A stretch of DNA of 64,000 nucleotides from Planctomycetota bacterium (GCA_014240375.1 JAAZXB010000009.1:80405-144404), one strand, 5' to 3'; shown: positions 8,464 through 17,040, counted from the stretch's first letter. Program-made: numbers and translations. The notes: generated by a model not told the origin, from the sequence alone.

Positions 8464-9755
8464 CCTGGATCGGTGATGAAATCATCCTGGAGAATGCGAC
8501 CCTCGGCGAACGGGTCGTGGAGCGGACTCATGCCAGTGGTGCGACCGTCGCCTTTTGTCGCAAGCCAGGCTACCTGCGTCGATACGCCTGTTTCTCGACT
8601 CACTTCGGCAGTGTCGATGATCGCTATCGAATCAACGGTGGTCCGGAAGTGCTGCTGCCCGATGGGATCGCACACTTCCTCGAACACAAGATGTTCGAGG
8701 GCCCTGAAGAGGACGCCTTTGTTCAGTTCAGTCGCATGGGTGCCAGCGCCAATGCCTTCACCAGCTTTGTCGGCACCACCTATCTGTTCTCCTGCGTCGA
8801 CGGCTTCTTTCCTTGTCTCGACCATCTGGTTCGGTTCGTCCAGCAACCTCATTTCACGACAGAGAATGTCGAGAAGGAGAAGGGAATCATCGGTCAGGAG
8901 ATCCGCATGTATGCCGACAATCCTGGCTGGAGGGTCTACTTCAACTTGCTGGCGGGGCTCTACAAGAACCACCCCGTGGCCAACGACATCGCAGGAACTG
9001 AACAGACCATCGCAGGGATCACCCCGCAGCTGCTGGATCGATGCTGGAGCACCTTTTACCATCCATCGAATATGATCCTCCTGGCAGTGGCCGATGAGGA
9101 TCAGGAGACCTTTTTCGAGGCGGCTGGAAGGCTGTTGTCGGAACAGGATCTCGGGCCGGCACCTGCAGTGGAGAAGATCCTCACCAAGGAGCCCGCTGCC
9201 CTGGCACAGCAGCAGATTCGCCAGCAGATGCCGGTGGGACGATCGAAAGTGTTACTGGGGTGGAAGGACCTCCACCCTGGAATCAGCGGGCGGGACCTGA
9301 TGCGCAAGGAGTTGGTCACGGAAGTGATGCTCGAATGCGTTTTCGGTCAGAGTGGTCCGTTGTTCGAGGAGTTGTACCGCAAGGATCTGATCGACGACTC
9401 CTTCGCTACCTCCTACCAGATCCACTCGGACGTGGGGCATTCCGCAACTGGCGGAGATTCGGCCGATCCCGATCGTCTCGTCGATGTAATTCGCGAAGAG
9501 GTCGGTAAGATCCGCAAGGTGGGGATCGATCCGGTCGATATCGAACGTCAGCGTCGTTCCGCCATAGGATACTTGCTTCGAGCTTTCAACTCGCTCGACC
9601 ACATCGCGGGCAGTTATTGCGGAACTCGGTTCCTCGACGGCGACCCCTTCGAGGTGGTCGATTTGCTGGCAGAGATCACCACGAAAGAGGTCGAAGAGCG
9701 GCTTCAGGAGCACCTGATCCCCGATCAGATGTCCTCTTCCATCGTCACCTCATGA
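8460..9755 (+). CDS. ymfH: M16-family zinc peptidase, YmfH type
   Basis: A 431 aa M16 metallopeptidase with the inverted zinc motif HFLEHKMFEG (HxxEH) near residue 73, followed by the downstream Glu region in ENVEKEKGIIGQEI, which supplies the third zinc ligand. It also has VFGQSGPLFEELYRKDLID, comparable to the partner's Arg/Tyr segment. The GTG start overlaps the ymfF stop by 4 nt, so the two are very likely made together and form a heterodimeric peptidase. Related pairs include mitochondrial processing peptidase and Bacillus YmfF/YmfH. There is no signal peptide, so it should act in the cytoplasm. Confidence 0.87.
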   Translation: MTWIGDEIILENATLGERVVERTHASGATVAFCRKPGYLRRYACFSTHFGSVDDRYRINGGPEVLLPDGIAHFLEHKMFEGPEEDAFVQFSRMGASANAFTSFVGTTYLFSCVDGFFPCLDHLVRFVQQPHFTTENVEKEKGIIGQEIRMYADNPGWRVYFNLLAGLYKNHPVANDIAGTEQTIAGITPQLLDRCWSTFYHPSNMILLAVADEDQETFFEAAGRLLSEQDLGPAPAVEKILTKEPAALAQQQIRQQMPVGRSKVLLGWKDLHPGISGRDLMRKELVTEVMLECVFGQSGPLFEELYRKDLIDDSFATSYQIHSDVGHSATGGDSADPDRLVDVIREEVGKIRKVGIDPVDIERQRRSAIGYLLRAFNSLDHIAGSYCGTRFLDGDPFEVVDLLAEITTKEVEERLQEHLIPDQMSSSIVTS

Positions 9756-9756
9756 A

Positions 9757-11343
9757 ATGAGAGTGGGTTTCAAGATGAAGCAGCACTGGAAGATTCTTCT
9801 CTGGCTTATATCAGGAGTCGTGGTGGGTTTTGCCCTCCAGCGATTTACCGATGGTCCCGGGACCATCGGTGTTCGGTTTGATCCTCAACCGGTGGTCGTC
9901 GATGGGGTTCCGGTGGGAATCCGTGTCGATGCTCTGGAGCAAGACCTGTTGCCCAAGGGAAGAAAAGCCTCCGAAGGTCTGCAGGTTGGCGATGTGATGA
10001 AACGCATCACGGTCAATGCCGGAATGGATGACGAAAAGGGCGCCGAGATCACCTCGGCCCAGGCACTGACCGAGTTCCTGGAGCAGCGCGGCGCCGGAGG
10101 TGTGGCGACCATCGAACTGGTCTCAGGAGAGAAACGGTCGGCGCTGGTGGCCCTCGATCCACAATCCACACGAGCGCGCTGGCTTGCTCCATTCAAGTTC
10201 ATCGCGGACATCTTCATGAGATTGCTCAAGATGCTGATCATGCCACTGGTGGTGACCTCGATCGTGACCGGAGTCGCGGGGCTCGGAGGCGGATCAGATT
10301 TCGGCCGGATGGGCGGTCGTACCTTCGGCTATTACGCCACCACATCGTTTCTCGCCGTGGGGCTCGGAATGTTGCTGGTCAACATTCTTCAGCCTGGCAT
10401 CGGAGCACGCCTCGGAATCTCGCCCGATGCAGATTTCGGTCAGAGAAGCGAGAACTGGCTCGATATCTTGCGCAGGATGGTGCCGGAGAACGCATTCAAT
10501 GCCTTCACCGGGAACGGCAACATGCTCCAGGTGATCTTCTTCTCGCTGTTGTTTGGCTTCTTCATCACGAAGGTGGCTGAGAAACCACGCAACTTCATGC
10601 TGGACCTGTTCGAGTCGGCATTTGCTGTGGTGATGAGGATGGCCTCGTGGGTGATGTTGCTGGTCCCTTACGGAGTTTTCTGCTTGTTGGTAAAGGTCGT
10701 CGGCGAGACCGGTTTCGATGTGTTCAAACCCCTCGGGGCCTACATGTTGACGGTGATGCTGGCATTGATCATCCATAGTTGTGTGATATTGCCGCTGCTG
10801 CTGAAGGTGGTCGGAGGAGTATCCCCACTGAAGTGGATACGCGCGATGAGCCCTGCTCTGATGACGGCCTTCTCCACCTCATCCTCCTCGATGACCTTGC
10901 CCACCACGCTCAATATTCTGAAAAAGCGCGGCGGCGTTTCGAATCGAACATCGTCCTTTGTCGCGCCTCTGGGTGCCACGGTGAACATGGATGGCACCGC
11001 GCTGTACGAGTGCATCGGAGTGGTTTTTCTGGCCCAGTATTACGCCAGCGCAGGAGACTTCGTACTGAGCTTCAGTGCTCAGGTGACGGTGGTGATGGCG
11101 GCGTTTCTCGCTTCCATCGGGGCGGCCGGAATCCCCTCGGCAGGGCTGGTGATGATGTTGACAATTCTCAGTGCATTGAAGTTGCCGCTCGAGGGAGCGG
11201 CGCTCTTGCTGGCAGTCGATCGACCTCTCGACATGTGCCGGACGGTGGTCAATGTTTGGAGCGACACCGTCGGCACCGCCATCATCGCCTCGAAAGAGGG
11301 GGAGACAGGGCTCGGTGATGGAGCGGTTACCGATCCCGTTTGA
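9757..11343 (+). CDS. Dicarboxylate/amino acid:cation symporter with PDZ-like insertion
   Basis: A DAACS (GltP/DctA, SLC1) transporter in the inner membrane that would import dicarboxylates or acidic amino acids with protons or sodium. Family motifs are LLKMLIMPLVVTSIVTGVAGLG, the serine-rich SSSSMTLP and NMDGTALYE in the substrate site. At 528 aa it is about 100 residues longer than usual. The extra part (about residues 30-140) sits between TM1 and TM2, is hydrophilic, and looks like a PDZ domain (VGIRVDALEQDLLPKG...LQVGDVMKRI). With the usual topology it would lie outside the cytoplasm. A second ATG at 9775 (MKQHWK) could be the true start. Substrate cannot be assigned. Confidence 0.88.
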   Translation: MRVGFKMKQHWKILLWLISGVVVGFALQRFTDGPGTIGVRFDPQPVVVDGVPVGIRVDALEQDLLPKGRKASEGLQVGDVMKRITVNAGMDDEKGAEITSAQALTEFLEQRGAGGVATIELVSGEKRSALVALDPQSTRARWLAPFKFIADIFMRLLKMLIMPLVVTSIVTGVAGLGGGSDFGRMGGRTFGYYATTSFLAVGLGMLLVNILQPGIGARLGISPDADFGQRSENWLDILRRMVPENAFNAFTGNGNMLQVIFFSLLFGFFITKVAEKPRNFMLDLFESAFAVVMRMASWVMLLVPYGVFCLLVKVVGETGFDVFKPLGAYMLTVMLALIIHSCVILPLLLKVVGGVSPLKWIRAMSPALMTAFSTSSSSMTLPTTLNILKKRGGVSNRTSSFVAPLGATVNMDGTALYECIGVVFLAQYYASAGDFVLSFSAQVTVVMAAFLASIGAAGIPSAGLVMMLTILSALKLPLEGAALLLAVDRPLDMCRTVVNVWSDTVGTAIIASKEGETGLGDGAVTDPV

Positions 11344-11369
11344 TTTCGGATGTACCGGTGCATGTGAGA

Positions 11370-11398
11370 TTCGCATCACCGGGTGCTCGTGGTATGCT
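11370..11398 (+). promoter_or_regulatory. Possible promoter of efp
   Basis: TTCGCA (11370-11375) and TATGCT (11393-11398), each 4 of 6 matches, are separated by 17 bp in the 119 bp gap before efp. Weak evidence, but it is the best candidate in this gap. Confidence 0.32.
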
Positions 11399-11462
11399 CC
11401 GCAAGTGGTGTGATTCAGCGAATGGCCGTGCTCGAGTGCACGAGTAGAGGAGAGGGATCGAG

Positions 11463-12032
11463 ATGGGAGTTCCAGCGACCCAACTGAAGGTTGGCCAGGT
11501 GATCATTTTCGAGGACGCTCTGTGGGTCTGTATCAAACTGGAGCAGAAGAAACTCTCCAAGGGGGGAGGAGCGGTCCAGGCCAAGTTGAAGAACCTCCAG
11601 CGAGGCGATCACATCACTCACCGCTTTCGATCTGCCGACAAGGTGGAAACCGCTTACCTCGACAAGAAGGACTGTGAATACCTCTATCCAGAGGGTGACT
11701 TCTTCATCTTCATGGATACCGAGGACTTCGAGCAGTACCAGTTACATACCGATTTCGTCGGGGATCTGATGCCGTATGTGAAGCACAACGAGCATGTCGT
11801 GGTGACCTTTTACGAGGGGAAATCGATCTCGGTCAATCTCCCTCCAGCGGTGATCCTGAAGATCACCGAGACGGAACCAGGATTCAAGGGAGACTCGGTC
11901 AATAACGTGTTCAAGCCGGCAACGCTGGAGACCGGACTTCAGGTGAAGATTCCCAATCATGTGACCGAGGGAGATCTGGTCAAGATATCCACCGAGACTG
12001 GAGACTTCATCGAGCGGGTCAAGCAGGAGTGA
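11463..12032 (+). CDS. efp: Elongation factor P
   Basis: EF-P enters ribosomes stalled on polyproline stretches and stimulates peptide bond formation. The 189 aa protein has the three beta-barrel domains of the family, with EYLYPEGDFFIFMDTEDFEQ, FYEGKSISVNLPPAVIL and the C-terminal GLQVKIPNHVTEGDLVKISTETGDF. The tip loop of domain I, which carries the modified residue, reads KLSKGGGAVQAKLKN. By counting back from KLKN, the Lys of SKGG aligns with E. coli Lys34, but the usual PGKGQ surroundings are replaced by a glycine run. No EpmA/EpmB or EarP is visible nearby. ATG 11463 has AGGAGAGGG upstream. The 3' end overlaps the convergent UDG-like gene by 14 nt. Confidence 0.95.
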   Translation: MGVPATQLKVGQVIIFEDALWVCIKLEQKKLSKGGGAVQAKLKNLQRGDHITHRFRSADKVETAYLDKKDCEYLYPEGDFFIFMDTEDFEQYQLHTDFVGDLMPYVKHNEHVVVTFYEGKSISVNLPPAVILKITETEPGFKGDSVNNVFKPATLETGLQVKIPNHVTEGDLVKISTETGDFIERVKQE

Positions 12033-12681
12033 GATCCTCTTGTAGTTGACGCACCCCTTGGCGGAATTTGTGGTGTCCTCCCATCGAAGGGTGGCGGATG
12101 TATTCCGCTTCGATGCCCATTTTCCCCAGAACTTCCTGGGAGACCCGTCCGATCGCTACCGGCCGTGCGTTTTCGAAGATTTCCAGGTACTTCATCAGGA
12201 TTACCCGCCCCGCCTCTTGATCCCTACGGGTCGGCTTCCGGTTGGTGAGTGGTTCACCGGGCCGATGTGGGTGCCACGGCACTGCATTCCACAGCACGAT
12301 TCGTCGGTCACCGGCAAGTTCTCCCCAGACGACGGTGGCGGAGCGCTCCTTGTAAGGTGTCTCTCGAATCGATGATCTGCTCAAGGGAAGCCCGGTGGTC
12401 CATTCCAGCGCTTCTGGCCCTGCCAGTAGATTTTCTCCGGTGAAGGGGATGCCGGTGAATCGGCAGCCGGCCCAGCCTGCCGCTTCGCCGACCAGCACCG
12501 CCTGAGCTCCTCGATGGGCTTTGAGGTAGTGAGCGAGATTGTCCGATCGAATCTTCGGCGCACGAGGAAGATCCAGCTCCTCATCCCGGTCGTGCCATGG
12601 GTTGAAGACCCCTTGCGGGGCTGGCTTTCTGACCAGGCGAATCAACTGGGCGACACGGGTCTCGAAATCAGACGGGCTCAC
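12019..12681 (-). CDS. Uracil-DNA glycosylase-like protein
   Basis: A 220 aa protein of the uracil-DNA glycosylase superfamily. VLVGEAAGWAGCRFTGIPFTGE fits the glycosylase motif 1 region (G-E-A-x-G...G.PF), and HPSMGGHH fits the motif 2 His-Pro-S loop. No four-cysteine iron-sulfur cluster pattern is obvious, so it is not a clear family 4 or 5 enzyme. It would remove uracil or another damaged base. The GTG start has AGGAG 4 nt upstream and overlaps the preceding amidinotransferase gene by 14 nt, so it is the last gene of a mutY operon. Its end overlaps efp by 14 nt on the other strand. Confidence 0.72.
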   Translation of the reverse strand: MSPSDFETRVAQLIRLVRKPAPQGVFNPWHDRDEELDLPRAPKIRSDNLAHYLKAHRGAQAVLVGEAAGWAGCRFTGIPFTGENLLAGPEALEWTTGLPLSRSSIRETPYKERSATVVWGELAGDRRIVLWNAVPWHPHRPGEPLTNRKPTRRDQEAGRVILMKYLEIFENARPVAIGRVSQEVLGKMGIEAEYIRHPSMGGHHKFRQGVRQLQEDLTPA

Positions 12682-13579
12682 GGATCTCCTGCCTCAAGCA
12701 AAACACGCTACCTCCGGATTTCAAGAATTCGCCCGTCTCGATCTCGGTCACGGCGAATCCATGCTTCGAAAGCCTGTCAGCGGTGATGGGCGCCCCGGCG
12801 GGCATCAGTACGTGCAGGCCGTCTGGACACCAGAGGTTTCCCGCCAGTTTCTCCCTGGCCTCCACTTCATCGACCTCGATCAACTGGTCAAAGGCACTCT
12901 CCAGCAGTTCGATTCCGCCGGGGTCGAAGGCACTCCTGACCACGGCTACACAGTCCTCACGCAACATCGCCAACGCCGTGTCGAGGTGATAGAAGCACGG
13001 ATCGGGGAGGTGCAGAATGGCGAGCTCGTGGCCGGTCATTCGACCCACTTCAAGATGGCATTCGAGATGACTTCTCATGCCAACACCACACCACAGAAGT
13101 GACAGACCCGGGTGTTTGAGGGTGTCGCCATTGCCTTCCCAGATCCCCGCAGTAGCGGCATCGATGTCGAGGCAGCGGATTCCCAGCTGGCGCAATCGGC
13201 TCCGGTGCAACCCACTCTCTGGCCGACGGTCGGGGTGATCCATTCTCCCGATGATGGCCACCGGTTGGCCGCAGTCATCGACGCTGACCAGCGAGGGATT
13301 GGCGGTGAATACTGCATCCACCAGTCCTTTCGGAGGATCGAGGAGGTGGACATCGAGCCCCATCCCATCGATGGCATCTGCCAGCGAGTTCCACTGGGAG
13401 CGAGCGGCTGCTTCATCGACCTGGCCGACATGAGCGCTCATGTGGGCATTTCGAATGTCGATCACGTCGAAGTGATCGGGTGGGCACATCAGTGCGCCGC
13501 TCACCGGAACCTCGTCGGGTGTCTGGCGACGCGGTGAGGCTCTCCATTGCTCTGCGGTAGCGATCGGCGAGTGATTCAT
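12668..13579 (-). CDS. Amidinotransferase-fold hydrolase (DDAH/citrulline-forming type)
   Basis: A 303 aa protein of the arginine deiminase/dimethylarginine dimethylaminohydrolase superfamily. Visible motifs are CPPDHFDV near residue 31, VFTANPSLV, WEGNGDTL (substrate-binding Glu/Asp), DPCFYHLDTALAML with the catalytic His, and the C-terminal FLKSGGSVFCL with the likely nucleophilic Cys. These enzymes cut guanidino groups of arginine or methylarginine through a covalent Cys adduct. The exact substrate is not determined. It overlaps mutY by 4 nt (ATGA) and has GGAGA just upstream, so it is co-translated with mutY. No functional link with base-excision repair is known. Confidence 0.8.
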   Translation of the reverse strand: MNHSPIATAEQWRASPRRQTPDEVPVSGALMCPPDHFDVIDIRNAHMSAHVGQVDEAAARSQWNSLADAIDGMGLDVHLLDPPKGLVDAVFTANPSLVSVDDCGQPVAIIGRMDHPDRRPESGLHRSRLRQLGIRCLDIDAATAGIWEGNGDTLKHPGLSLLWCGVGMRSHLECHLEVGRMTGHELAILHLPDPCFYHLDTALAMLREDCVAVVRSAFDPGGIELLESAFDQLIEVDEVEAREKLAGNLWCPDGLHVLMPAGAPITADRLSKHGFAVTEIETGEFLKSGGSVFCLRQEIREPV

Positions 13580-14634
13580 GACGTGGTCTCCAGCAGAAGT
13601 TCCTTGGTCGCATCGATCGCCTTGCGATGGAGTGCCGGTACTCGATGGGCGGCATCGAAAGGCAGTAGTTTGACCCCCTCTGGAATGCTCCGGTTCCAGC
13701 GGTAGACCAGGGGAGAGACCTGCAGTTTTCGATGTGTGATGGAATGCTGGAACCGATCGGCATGCCCGATCAGTTCGGGGGCATCGATGGCGAGAGTCTT
13801 GAACAGCCTCAACAGTTCGAACTTCGCATCGCCGTCGGGGCCATCGAGGCGAACCATGGGTGTGCCCATGTGGCCGTTGAGAAGTTCACCGCAGTTGGGC
13901 CACAGCAGTACTTCTTGTCGGGTCACGACCACTGCAGTCGCCCACCACTGCTCCTCGTTGGCGCGCCTGACCTTCGGTAGCGGCCAGCGGGTGGGGTCGC
14001 CGCTGGCGTATGCGCCGCAACCGCTGGCGAGCGGGCAGGCACGACAATCGGGAGATCGAGGTGTACAGGTGGTTCGTCCCAGATCCATCATCGCCTGGTT
14101 GTGATCGCCAGGGTGTGACCTGTCGAGGGCCGCCTCTGCGGCTTCACGGAGAAGAGTTCGTGCGGCGCCCTTACGATGATCCCCATCCAGGCACAGATAG
14201 CGACACAGCACTCGCTCGACGTTGCCATCGATCACTGCCAGCGGTTCATCGAAAGCGATGCTGCAGATCGCTGCGGTGGTGTACTCGCCGATTCCCGGCA
14301 ACTGGCGGATCTGTTGCGGATCGCGCGGAAAGGAGCCGTGGTGGAGTTCGACGATCTGCTTTGCCGCGGCATGGAGGTTTCGTCCGCGGGAGTAGTATCC
14401 GAGACCTGCCCACATCTCGAGCACTTCATCGAGAGGGGCTTCGGCCAGTGCTGCTGGATCGGGGAACTGTTGGATGAAGCGATTCCAGTAGGGAATCACC
14501 GTCGCCACCCGGGTTTGTTGCAGCATCACCTCGGAGAGCCAGATGGCATACGGATCTCCCACGCCGCGCCACGGCAGTGACCGTTGCGATTTTTGGAACC
14601 AGGCTCCAAGCGCCGTGGTGATGGTCCGGACCAA
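13576..14634 (-). CDS. mutY: A/G-specific adenine DNA glycosylase MutY
   Basis: MutY removes adenine misincorporated opposite 8-oxoguanine. The 352 aa protein has WLSEVMLQQTRV with the catalytic Glu, GYYSRGRNLH, the helix-hairpin-helix LPGIGEYTTAAI, catalytic Asp in VIDGNVERVLCR, and the iron-sulfur cluster pattern C-x6-C-x2-C-x5-C (CTPRSPDCRACPLASGC). The C-terminal about 120 residues are the NUDIX-like domain that reads 8-oxoG (HSITHRKLQV). The start is a TTG with an excellent AGGAGGA 8 nt upstream. A promoter is predicted at 14701-14729. It heads a three-gene operon with the amidinotransferase-fold and UDG-like genes. Confidence 0.95.
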   Translation of the reverse strand: MVRTITTALGAWFQKSQRSLPWRGVGDPYAIWLSEVMLQQTRVATVIPYWNRFIQQFPDPAALAEAPLDEVLEMWAGLGYYSRGRNLHAAAKQIVELHHGSFPRDPQQIRQLPGIGEYTTAAICSIAFDEPLAVIDGNVERVLCRYLCLDGDHRKGAARTLLREAAEAALDRSHPGDHNQAMMDLGRTTCTPRSPDCRACPLASGCGAYASGDPTRWPLPKVRRANEEQWWATAVVVTRQEVLLWPNCGELLNGHMGTPMVRLDGPDGDAKFELLRLFKTLAIDAPELIGHADRFQHSITHRKLQVSPLVYRWNRSIPEGVKLLPFDAAHRVPALHRKAIDATKELLLETTS

Positions 14635-14700
14635 GGTGACTTCCTCCTGCCAGGTTGCGCTCGAACTCGGAGATGATGGGGTGGCGAGCCTGGCGCACCG

Positions 14701-14729
14701 ATCCTACTTTGAAAATGTTGTGGTGCCAG
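14701..14729 (-). promoter_or_regulatory. Predicted promoter of mutY operon
   Basis: On the minus strand CTGGCA (14729-14724) and TAGGAT (14706-14701) are 17 bp apart, each 4 of 6 matches. The start would lie about 60 nt upstream of the mutY TTG. The same -35 hexamer occurs in the predicted aroC promoter. Confidence 0.4.
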
Positions 14730-14918
14730 GATACAGGGCACTTCCGGGGAGGTCGGGGTTCATCATCCGCCATTACAAACCAAATGCACTCGTAATTTTC
14801 ATGTCCGATGATCCCCGTGGTGCGGATAGATCGATAGTGTGCGAGTGCATGCTGGGTGAGCGGGGCCGCTTCCCGTTGTTTCCTGGAGTGGTGACACCGA
14901 TCCGAGAAGGGGTGACAA

Positions 14919-15785
14919 ATGTATCGTGCACGAATTCGATCTGTAATGCTCGTGGGGCTCTTCTGCTGTGGTTTCTGGTTGCCAGCGGATGCACAGTGGC
15001 AGTTTGAATACCAGCCGGCCCCGGCCTACGTCTTGTACGATGTTTCGACAGGAGAGGGGAGCGGCACCGCTAGCATCTCCATCGCCGAATCGCCGGAAAA
15101 CTATGGCTTTCCGAACCCGGTTTGGGGCTTTGCCCTGAGCATCGGTCATGATCCCACCCTGCTCGAACCGATCGATGTCGCCCAGGGGGCCGCCATCGAG
15201 GGCATCAACAGTGGATACGGTCCTGATTTTTGGGCCATCGGCATCGAACCGGATGGCATCTACGCCGGTGTCATTTACAGCTTCCTTTCCAATGCAAATG
15301 GCTATTACGAGACTCCGGAGGAAATTGTAGTCGTCCACTACCAGACAGTGGCAGCAGCCTTCGTCGGCGATCAGGATGGTGAGAATACGACAATCTTCGG
15401 CCTGGAGGTGGGCAGCCCGCCGGTGGAAAATCTCGTGGTGGTGGATGTACCGGGTCCGAACCAGTCGGCCGTGACCTTGGTAATGGACGGGGTCGTGAAC
15501 CTCGTACCCGACCGGGATATGGTCAGGGGCGACGCCGATTCCAGCGGATCGATCGAATCTCTCGCCGATGCCATCTCCGTCCTCAACTATCTGTTCGTCG
15601 GCAGTAACGTCACCTGTCTCGATGCCCTCGATTGCAACGACGATGCAGCGGTGGATCTTGCGGATCCGATCATGCTGCTGACGTGGGGCTACGCGATGGG
15701 TGCGAATTTGCCTGCGCCGTTCCCCGAGTGTGGGGCCGATCCGACCGGAGATTCCCTGGCTTGTGATACGAGCATGTGCCCCTGA
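14919..15785 (+). CDS. Secreted protein with C-terminal dockerin-like module
   Basis: A 288 aa exported protein. The N-terminus MYRARIRSVMLVGLFCCGFWLPADA is a signal peptide with likely cleavage after ADA. Residues 26-200 form an Asp- and Gly-rich beta domain with DPTLLEP and YQTVAAAF, loosely like a cohesin or bacterial Ig-type domain, which is a guess. The C-terminus has two EF-hand-like repeats, VRGDADSSGSIESLADAISVLNYLF and a second with CNDDAAVDLADPIMLL, followed by CGADPTGDSLACDTSMCP. The same terminal module ends the P-domain protein at 49028-52432, so it is probably a shared anchoring or sorting unit. AAGGGG lies 8 nt before ATG 14919. Function unknown. Confidence 0.75.
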   Translation: MYRARIRSVMLVGLFCCGFWLPADAQWQFEYQPAPAYVLYDVSTGEGSGTASISIAESPENYGFPNPVWGFALSIGHDPTLLEPIDVAQGAAIEGINSGYGPDFWAIGIEPDGIYAGVIYSFLSNANGYYETPEEIVVVHYQTVAAAFVGDQDGENTTIFGLEVGSPPVENLVVVDVPGPNQSAVTLVMDGVVNLVPDRDMVRGDADSSGSIESLADAISVLNYLFVGSNVTCLDALDCNDDAAVDLADPIMLLTWGYAMGANLPAPFPECGADPTGDSLACDTSMCP

Positions 15786-15916
15786 GGGTGCAATTCGCTC
15801 GGTTCGGTTAGACGATTTCGCTCGACGAGTTCAGCACGATATTGCGGGTCATCCATGCAATGCGCTGCCGATCCGTGGTGCTGCTCGTCCAGCGACGATT
15901 TCCGACCCCCGAGATG

Positions 15917-15945
15917 CTGGCATCTCGCCACGGATTCACTACATT
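15917..15945 (+). promoter_or_regulatory. Predicted promoter placing the start on the aroC ATG
   Basis: CTGGCA (15917-15922) and TACATT (15940-15945) lie 17 bp apart. The -10 box ends 6 nt before the aroC ATG at 15952, so transcription should begin at or within 1 nt of the A. No Shine-Dalgarno sequence is present in the last 20 nt, which suggests a leaderless mRNA. Confidence 0.42.
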
Positions 15946-15951
15946 CCTTGC

Positions 15952-17040
15952 ATGAGCAATAGTTTCGGAGAGTACCTCCGCATCACTACCTGGGGCGAAT
16001 CTCATGGCCCGGGAATCGGCGTCGTGATCGACGGGCTGCCAGCCGGTGTCCCCGTCTCCATCGAGACGATCGCGGCAGATCTGGCGAGGCGTCGACCCGG
16101 TGGAGATCTGGCCTCATCTCGAAAAGAGCCAGACACACCAAAAATTCTCTCGGGAGTTCTCGATGGTAAGACTCTCGGTTCACCGCTGGCGATCTGGATC
16201 GAATCGATCGATGCGCGTTCCGAAGATTACGATGAGATGGCCGATCTCTACCGGCCTGGTCATGCCGATTTCACCACCGAGGCACGTTATGGTCATCGCG
16301 ACCGCCGTGGTGGAGGTCGTGCCAGCGCGCGCGAAACCGCCGCTCGAGTCGCAGCAGGTGCAGTGTGTCGAGTGATGCTGGCTCGAGAGTATGGCATCGA
16401 AATCATCGGCTGGGTCGATGAGTTGTCCGGGAATCGTGCAGAGGTCGACCCAGCGACGGTCGACTCCGAGGCGGTAGAACTCTCGCCGGTGCGCTGCCCC
16501 GCGCTCGCCACCAGTAGTTCTTTTGTCGACCAGATTGAACGGGCCAGGGAGGCGGGAGATAGCCTCGGTGGTTGGGTCGGGGTGGTGGCTCGCGGAGTGC
16601 CTGCCGGGTGGGGTGATCCCGTTTTCGCCAAGATGAAGTCCTTGCTCGGGGCGGCCATGTTGTCGATTCCGGCAGCGATGTCGCTGGAACTGGGGGACGG
16701 AATCGCCGCCACCGGTCGCACTGGAAGCGAAAACAACGACAGCTTTACTTCCGATGAGTCGGGCACCATCCACCAGCGGACCAATCGATCGGGCGGGATG
16801 CAGGGAGGGATCACCAGCGGTGCTCCCCTCTGGCTGCGGGTCGGATTCAAACCCACATCGACCATCGGTACCACTCAGGAAACGGTCAACCGGTCGGGAA
16901 CTGGAATCCAATTTGAAGGAAAGGGTCGTCACGACCCCTGTGTGTTACCGCGGGCAGTGGCCATCGTCGAGGCGATGATGGCGTTGGTGCTCGTCGATCG
17001 GATGTTGGCGAGGAGGGCGACTCCTCCTGCGAGTGGATAG
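15952..17040 (+). CDS. aroC: Chorismate synthase
   Basis: Converts 5-enolpyruvylshikimate 3-phosphate to chorismate using reduced FMN, the last step of the shikimate pathway. The 362 aa protein has FGEYLRITTWGESHGPGIG at the N-terminus, GHRDRRGGGRASARETAARVAAGAV, SGGMQGGITSG and the C-terminal GRHDPCVLPRAVAIVEAMMAL, covering the three family signatures. The track ORF starts at 15700, but homology begins at the ATG 15952. No ribosome binding site precedes it and a promoter is placed for leaderless transcription. The AhpD-like gene follows 9 nt downstream with its own AGGAG, which lies across the aroC stop, so the two are probably one transcript. Confidence 0.95.
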   Translation: MSNSFGEYLRITTWGESHGPGIGVVIDGLPAGVPVSIETIAADLARRRPGGDLASSRKEPDTPKILSGVLDGKTLGSPLAIWIESIDARSEDYDEMADLYRPGHADFTTEARYGHRDRRGGGRASARETAARVAAGAVCRVMLAREYGIEIIGWVDELSGNRAEVDPATVDSEAVELSPVRCPALATSSSFVDQIERAREAGDSLGGWVGVVARGVPAGWGDPVFAKMKSLLGAAMLSIPAAMSLELGDGIAATGRTGSENNDSFTSDESGTIHQRTNRSGGMQGGITSGAPLWLRVGFKPTSTIGTTQETVNRSGTGIQFEGKGRHDPCVLPRAVAIVEAMMALVLVDRMLARRATPPASG

